NCBI GenBank assembly: GCA_001917905.1
Contig: MNEX01000221.1
Location: forward strand, 1-33,988
Origin: Acidobacteria bacterium 13_1_40CM_65_14
Lineage (GTDB): Bacteria > Acidobacteriota > Vicinamibacteria > Vicinamibacterales > CAVVIG01
Length of the DNA stretch: 33,988 nt
Reading direction: 5' to 3'
Shown here: in pieces, positions 30,022-33,988 of the stretch
Position numbering within the stretch: position 1 is the first letter of the stretch
How the letters are laid out: the number at the start of each line of letters is the position of its first letter
Made by a program: the position numbers and the translations under genes
The notes under the pieces: model-generated
The model's database searches: none
Told to the model about the DNA's origin: nothing
Seen by the model: the letters and a program-made list of their open reading frames with translations, nothing else

Positions 30022-30867
30022 ATGAGTGCCTCACCTGCGGCGAATGATTGTCTGACGACCATGCAGATCCGCGTCGGGTACGAGCTGATCTACGACTGTC
30101 CGCAACCGACGCCGATGGTGCTGATGTTGAACATCCATCACACGCGCGCCAGCGACATCGTCGTTCCCGACCGAATGATCGCGGACCCGTTCGTCCCCAT
30201 GACGTCCTACAGGGATGGCTTTGGCAACTGGTGCACCCGCATCGTTGCGCCGACGGGCCGATTGCGACTGTCAGCGAGCTCATTGCTGAACGACACAGGG
30301 GAGCCCGACCCGATCGCCCGATCGGAGCACCAGCATGCGGTGGAAGATCTTCCCGAGGAGTCGCTCCAATTCCTCCTCGGAAGCCGCTACTGCGAGACCG
30401 ATCGGCTGACCGGCATCGCCTGGGATCTGTTCGGCAAGTCGCCCACCGGCGCCCGCCGCATCCAGGCCATCTGCGACTACGTCCATCGCCACATCACCTT
30501 CAGCTACCAGGATGCCCGATCGACGAGAACGGCGTGGGAGGCTCTCGAGGAAGGCAAAGGTGTGTGCCGCGACTACGCGCATCTGGCGATCGCATTCTGC
30601 CGCTGCATGAACATTCCGGCGCGCTACTGCACGGGCTATCTCAGCGATATCGGCATCCCGCCGCCGTACAGTCCGATGGATTTTGCCGCCTGGTTCGAGG
30701 CCTATATCGGAGGCCGCTGGCATACGTTTGATCCGCGGAACAACATTCCGCGGATCGGCCGCGTGCTCATCGCGCGTGGACGCGATGCGACGGATGTGGC
30801 GATCAGCAACACGTTCGGTCCCAGCACGCTCGCGGGTTTCACGGTCTGGACCGACGAGGTCAGGTAA
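30022..30867 (+). CDS. Transglutaminase-like protein B, canonical His missing
   Basis: A 281-residue transglutaminase-like protein. The core shows Cys182 (EGKGVCRDYAHLAIAFCR) and Asp237 (WHTFDPRNN), but the place of the catalytic His reads DFAAWFEAY, with Ala222 where the other copies have His (HAW). From memory, a branch of stand-alone bacterial transglutaminase-like proteins shares a DF-S/A-AWFEAY pattern, so this is likely a subfamily trait rather than a lesion. His234, three residues before Asp237, could take over, or the protein may bind rather than cut. The N-domain (QIRVGYELIYDCPQPTPMVLML) differs from the other copies. Start: ATG at 30022, with AAAGA seven bases ahead; an in-frame ATG at 30061 is possible. 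The next gene starts 14 bases after its stop. Confidence 0.9.
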   Translation: MSASPAANDCLTTMQIRVGYELIYDCPQPTPMVLMLNIHHTRASDIVVPDRMIADPFVPMTSYRDGFGNWCTRIVAPTGRLRLSASSLLNDTGEPDPIARSEHQHAVEDLPEESLQFLLGSRYCETDRLTGIAWDLFGKSPTGARRIQAICDYVHRHITFSYQDARSTRTAWEALEEGKGVCRDYAHLAIAFCRCMNIPARYCTGYLSDIGIPPPYSPMDFAAWFEAYIGGRWHTFDPRNNIPRIGRVLIARGRDATDVAISNTFGPSTLAGFTVWTDEVR

Positions 30868-30881
30868 GCCCTCGGGACCAC

Positions 30882-31763
30882 ATGCGCCTTCTGAGAGTGC
30901 GGCACGTCACGACCTACCGATATTCGGAGCCCGTGAAATTTGGCGAACACCGCATGATGTTTCGGCCGCGCGAGAGTCACGATCTCCGGCTCCTCAGCAC
31001 GAAGCTGGATATCCTGCCGCGGCCGTCGGCCCTTCGGTGGCTTCACGACGTCTTCGACAATTCGGTGGCCATCGCAACGTTTGACGAAGCGGCGTCCGAG
31101 CTTCGTTTCGACAGCACGATCACGCTCGAACATTTAGAGACGCCGCTTCCCGACTATGCCCTCGAGATTGGGGCGCAGACCTTTCCCTTTCGCTATTCGG
31201 ATGACGAACGGCCTGATCTCGTCGGCGCCCTGGCGCGCCAATATCCGTCCGACGACGTCGGTCCGTGGACGGAGCGCTTCCTGACATCGTCCGGATCGCC
31301 AACCACGATGAGCCTGCTCCACTCGATGACGCGCGGCATCAAGGACGAGTTCGTGTATCTGCGGCGGAGCGAGAAGGGTGTCCAAAGTCCGGGCGAGACG
31401 CTTCGGCGCCGCAGCGGCAGCTGTCGGGACTTCGCGGTGCTCATGATGGAAGCCGTTCGGTCACTCGGGATCGCCGCGCGCTTCGTCAGCGGTTACATCT
31501 TCATGCCAGACGGGAAGCGACGCGCCGCCGTCGGTGCTGGATCAACGCACGCCTGGATGCAGGCGTACTTGCCGGGAGCGGGATGGGTCGATTTCGATCC
31601 CACGAACAGCATCGTGGGGAATCGCAACCTGATTCGTGTCGCCGTGGCGTGGGACCAGCGGAACGCGCTGCCCCTGTGGGGCACGTTCATCGGTCCGGCC
31701 TCGGCGTTCCGCAGCATGCATGTCGAGGTGAGCGTCATCGAGACCGCCGCCGGCGTCCGGTAA
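30882..31763 (+). CDS. Transglutaminase-like protein C (complete triad)
   Basis: A 293-residue cytoplasmic transglutaminase/papain-fold protein. N-domain: RVRHVTTYRYSEPVKFGEHR, then MMFRPRESHD. Core triad: Cys181 (RSGSCRDFAVLMMEA), His223 (AGSTHAWMQAYL) and Asp239 (GWVDFDPTN). Its Cys and His/Asp segments are closer to the N-terminal half of the DUF2126 fusion (SGSCRDTTWLL, LPGAGWIGLDPT) than to protein A, so the fusion and this gene may share ancestry. It is 14 bases behind protein B and is the last plus-strand gene of the locus; it converges with the alpha-E gene with a 33-base gap. Confidence 0.93.
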   Translation: MRLLRVRHVTTYRYSEPVKFGEHRMMFRPRESHDLRLLSTKLDILPRPSALRWLHDVFDNSVAIATFDEAASELRFDSTITLEHLETPLPDYALEIGAQTFPFRYSDDERPDLVGALARQYPSDDVGPWTERFLTSSGSPTTMSLLHSMTRGIKDEFVYLRRSEKGVQSPGETLRRRSGSCRDFAVLMMEAVRSLGIAARFVSGYIFMPDGKRRAAVGAGSTHAWMQAYLPGAGWVDFDPTNSIVGNRNLIRVAVAWDQRNALPLWGTFIGPASAFRSMHVEVSVIETAAGVR

Positions 31764-31796
31764 GCCGCGCACTCACCGCGTCAACGCCGCGCCCAT

Positions 31797-32792
31797 TCAG
31801 ACGACGAACGCGTGGGCGGCCCTTCGTCCCTTCGCGTTCCGGACGGGCGGCGCGCCTCGTGCGGCGAAGAACGTTTCGGCAATCCCGTTACCGACCTGGT
31901 TGATCTTGGTCTGCAGGCGATCGAGGTACTCATGCAGCCCTGACGTGATGATCGCCTCGATGCGCGCGTACGCGAGCTCGGAGCAGAGCTCCCCGAACAA
32001 GCGTTCGACCGGATGCCGGAAGATCCCGGTCGGCGTTCCCGAGATCGCATGTACCGACGCCCGCGCGCGCATGAGGCAGTACTGGATGGCACGCGGGAAC
32101 TCCTTCTCGAACAGCAAAAACTCCACGACCCGTTCGGGCGCGATGCGCCCGTGACACTTCCGGTACATCTCGAACGCGCTGGCTGAGCGCAGGACGGCGG
32201 CCCACTGGATGTCGTCGGACGTCGTGCCGACGTCGGCCGCGGTGGGCAGCAGGAGAAAGTACTTCACGTCGAGAATGCGGGACGTCTTGTCGGCGCGCTC
32301 CAGCATGCTTCCCAGTTGGCAGAAGTGCCAGCTCTCGTTGTGGGTCATCGTGGCGTCGGTCACGCCCGAGAACAGATGGCCGGACCTCCTGATCGACCGC
32401 AAGAGATCCTGCGGGTCGGTCCGGCTTCCGGCGGCGGCGGAATTCACTCGCAGGTAGAACTCATTGAGCTGCTCCCACATCTCCGACGAGATGATCTCGC
32501 GCACGGAGCGGGCGTTCTCGCGGGCCGCCCGCAGGCAGGAGCAGATCGAGTTGACGTTCTCCGGATCGAACGTGAGGAACTGGATGACGTTGTGCTGGGT
32601 CGCCGTGCCGTACCGTTTCGCGAATTCCTCCGCGTCGCCGGTGGTGGCCACCAGCGGCTGCCACTGCTGGGCGGATCCGACGGGCAGGTCCAGCATGAGG
32701 TTCAGATTCACCTCGATGAACCGCGCGACGTTCTCCGCGCGCTCGACGTAGCGACTCATCCAGTAAATCGAATCGGCCACCCGCGCGAGCAT
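31797..32792 (-). CDS. Alpha-E domain protein (DUF403), stand-alone
   Basis: A 331-residue all-helical alpha-E protein. The family start [21 protein letters not shown] is intact; further landmarks are NARSVREIISSEMWEQLNEFY, HNESWHFCQLGSMLERADKTS and the repeated Arg/Glu helices after it. The same WxxRYxERxEN motif begins the alpha-E half of the fusion at 26303-28780. The biochemical role is unknown; it always travels with circularly permuted ATP-grasp genes and probably binds that enzyme or its product. Its ATG shares one base with the stop of the upstream ATP-grasp gene (TAATG), so the two are coupled. It ends near the convergent transglutaminase C. Confidence 0.93.
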   Translation of the reverse strand: MLARVADSIYWMSRYVERAENVARFIEVNLNLMLDLPVGSAQQWQPLVATTGDAEEFAKRYGTATQHNVIQFLTFDPENVNSICSCLRAARENARSVREIISSEMWEQLNEFYLRVNSAAAGSRTDPQDLLRSIRRSGHLFSGVTDATMTHNESWHFCQLGSMLERADKTSRILDVKYFLLLPTAADVGTTSDDIQWAAVLRSASAFEMYRKCHGRIAPERVVEFLLFEKEFPRAIQYCLMRARASVHAISGTPTGIFRHPVERLFGELCSELAYARIEAIITSGLHEYLDRLQTKINQVGNGIAETFFAARGAPPVRNAKGRRAAHAFVV

Positions 32793-33988
32793 TAGGATTG
32801 CGCTCCGGCGCTGGCGGCGGCTTGCATCTGCACCTGCACCTGCACGTGACGGGTCGCCGCCACGGTCCCCTCGCCGGGAGGATCGTCGGCGAGCACCCAG
32901 GTGTCCTTGCTACCGCCGCCTTGCGAGGAATTGACGACGAGCGAGCCTTCCTTGAGCGCGACGCGCGTCAGACCGCCCGGCAGCACGAAGATGTCCTCGC
33001 CGTAGAGGATGTACGGCCGCAGGTCGACATGCCGTCCCTTGAACGCGCCGTCCACGATCGTCGGCACCCGCGACAGCGACAGCGTGGGCTGCGCGATGTA
33101 GTTGCGTGGATTGGCTTCGATCCGGCCAGCGAAATCCGCCTGCTGATCTTTGGTCGAGCTCGGGCCCACGAGCATCCCGTACCCGCCGGATTCGTTGGCT
33201 GCCTTCACCACAAGCTCGGACAGACGCGCCAGCACGTGTTTCCGATCACTCTCCTCGGCGCAGACGAACGTCGGCACATTGGGAATAATGATTTCCTCAT
33301 TGAGATAGTACTTGACGATCTTTGGCACGTACGCGTAGACAACTTTGTCGTCGGCCACGCCGGTGCCCGGAGCGTTGACGAGCGCCACACGTCCGGCGCG
33401 GTACACGTCCATCAAGCCGGGCACGCCAAGGACCGAGTCGGGGCGGAAGGTTTTCGGGTCAAGAAAATCATCGTCTATCCGCCTGTAGATGACGTCGACC
33501 CGCTCGAATCCTTTTGTCGTGCCCATCCAGACCAAGCCGTCCGACACGACGAGGTCGCGCCCCTCGACGAGCTCCACCCCCATCTGCTGCGCCAGAAAGG
33601 AGTGCTCGAAGTAGGCCGAATTATGAATCCCGGGGGTCAGCACGACGACGCGCGGTGACTCGACGGCGGCGGGAGCCAACGACTCCAGCATGTCGCGCAG
33701 CCGGCTCGGGTAGTCGTCGACCGGACGAATCCGCGACGACTCGAACACCCGGGGAAACGTGCGCTTCATGACGACGCGGTTCTGAAGGACGTACGACACG
33801 CCCGAAGGGCAGCGCAGGTTGTCTTCCAGCACGTAGATCTGTCCGTCACGGTCACGGACGAGATCCGTACCGGTGATGTGGCACCAGACGCCGCCGGGCG
33901 GATTCATGTTGACGCACTGCTTCCGAAAACTGCGGGCCGTCGCGAGGATCTCGCCGGGGATGATGCCGTCCTTGACGATCTTTTGATC
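32792..33988 (-). CDS. Circularly permuted type 2 ATP-grasp protein (5' end outside window)
   Basis: The frame is open from the right edge; 398 C-terminal residues are visible. They include [15 protein letters not shown] at the cut edge, [88 protein letters not shown] and [20 protein letters not shown] followed by [11 protein letters not shown]. These make up the canonical ATP and metal-binding set of the DUF404/DUF407 family, complete where the fused paralogue is altered. Full-length members are about 470-490 residues, so roughly 75-90 are missing. A short Gln/Val repeat tail (HVQVQVQMQ) comes from hexanucleotide repeats. It is coupled by TAATG to the alpha-E gene. Confidence 0.93.
   Translation of the reverse strand, partial: DQKIVKDGIIPGEILATARSFRKQCVNMNPPGGVWCHITGTDLVRDRDGQIYVLEDNLRCPSGVSYVLQNRVVMKRTFPRVFESSRIRPVDDYPSRLRDMLESLAPAAVESPRVVVLTPGIHNSAYFEHSFLAQQMGVELVEGRDLVVSDGLVWMGTTKGFERVDVIYRRIDDDFLDPKTFRPDSVLGVPGLMDVYRAGRVALVNAPGTGVADDKVVYAYVPKIVKYYLNEEIIIPNVPTFVCAEESDRKHVLARLSELVVKAANESGGYGMLVGPSSTKDQQADFAGRIEANPRNYIAQPTLSLSRVPTIVDGAFKGRHVDLRPYILYGEDIFVLPGGLTRVALKEGSLVVNSSQGGGSKDTWVLADDPPGEGTVAATRHVQVQVQMQAAASAGAQS
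32824..32847. repeat. Hexanucleotide repeat GCACCT in the ATP-grasp 3' end
   Basis: Four near-identical six-base units (GCATCT, GCACCT, GCACCT, GCACGT) encode the alternating Val/Gln tail of the ATP-grasp protein. Such a tract could slip and change tail length. Confidence 0.5.

Noticed and set aside
1-33988. tRNA or rRNA genes
   Set aside because: No cloverleaf with a conserved T-loop or rRNA-like segment was recognised by eye; a covariance search would settle it.

Overview
The window looks like a GC-rich chromosomal segment of an acidobacterium, most likely the Vicinamibacteria / former subgroup 6 type. The evidence is a large Oar-like TonB-dependent receptor, Tat- and lipoprotein-targeted secreted enzymes, an M3 oligopeptidase, a YtcJ-type amidohydrolase, and many dispersed palindromic repeats between genes. 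This placement rests on gene content and style, not on a marker gene; no rRNA or tRNA gene was seen.

Left part (1-21.8 kb): ordinary housekeeping and accessory genes. In order they are: the C-terminal part of a TonB-dependent receptor, an FKBP-type prolyl isomerase, an MFS exporter, a Tat-exported beta-propeller protein, a YfcE-like phosphodiesterase convergent with a lipoprotein, an alpha/beta hydrolase coupled to a class A beta-lactamase-like serine hydrolase, a frameshifted rRNA pseudouridine synthase, a PRC-barrel protein, oligoendopeptidase F, a CoA-binding protein with a coiled-coil membrane protein, a lipoprotein amidohydrolase followed by a GT-C glycosyltransferase, an APC permease, a YciF-PRC fusion, and a reverse-strand run of amine oxidase, ECF sigma factor, tiny membrane protein and four-helix membrane protein. 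Junctions between these genes carry at least five families of palindromic, hairpin-forming repeats. Several intrude into coding sequence, supplying a signal peptide, stop codons, start codons or a ribosome-binding site.

Right part (21.9-34.0 kb): after a rhodanese comes a dense peptide/amide-chemistry locus. On the plus strand lie a transglutaminase-DUF2126 fusion, a circularly permuted ATP-grasp/alpha-E fusion, and three more stand-alone transglutaminase-like proteins, one lacking the canonical catalytic His. Convergent with them on the minus strand is a second, unfused set: a canonical circularly permuted ATP-grasp (cut by the window edge) translationally coupled to an alpha-E protein. Amide-bond makers (ATP-grasp, DUF2126 predicted amidoligase) beside amide-bond breakers or exchangers (transglutaminase/papain fold) suggest a cytoplasmic system that builds and trims or transfers a peptide-like product or tag. 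The related loci of other bacteria often include the proteasome-like peptidase Anbu; none is seen here. The substrate is unknown, and this locus is the best candidate for undescribed biology in the window.
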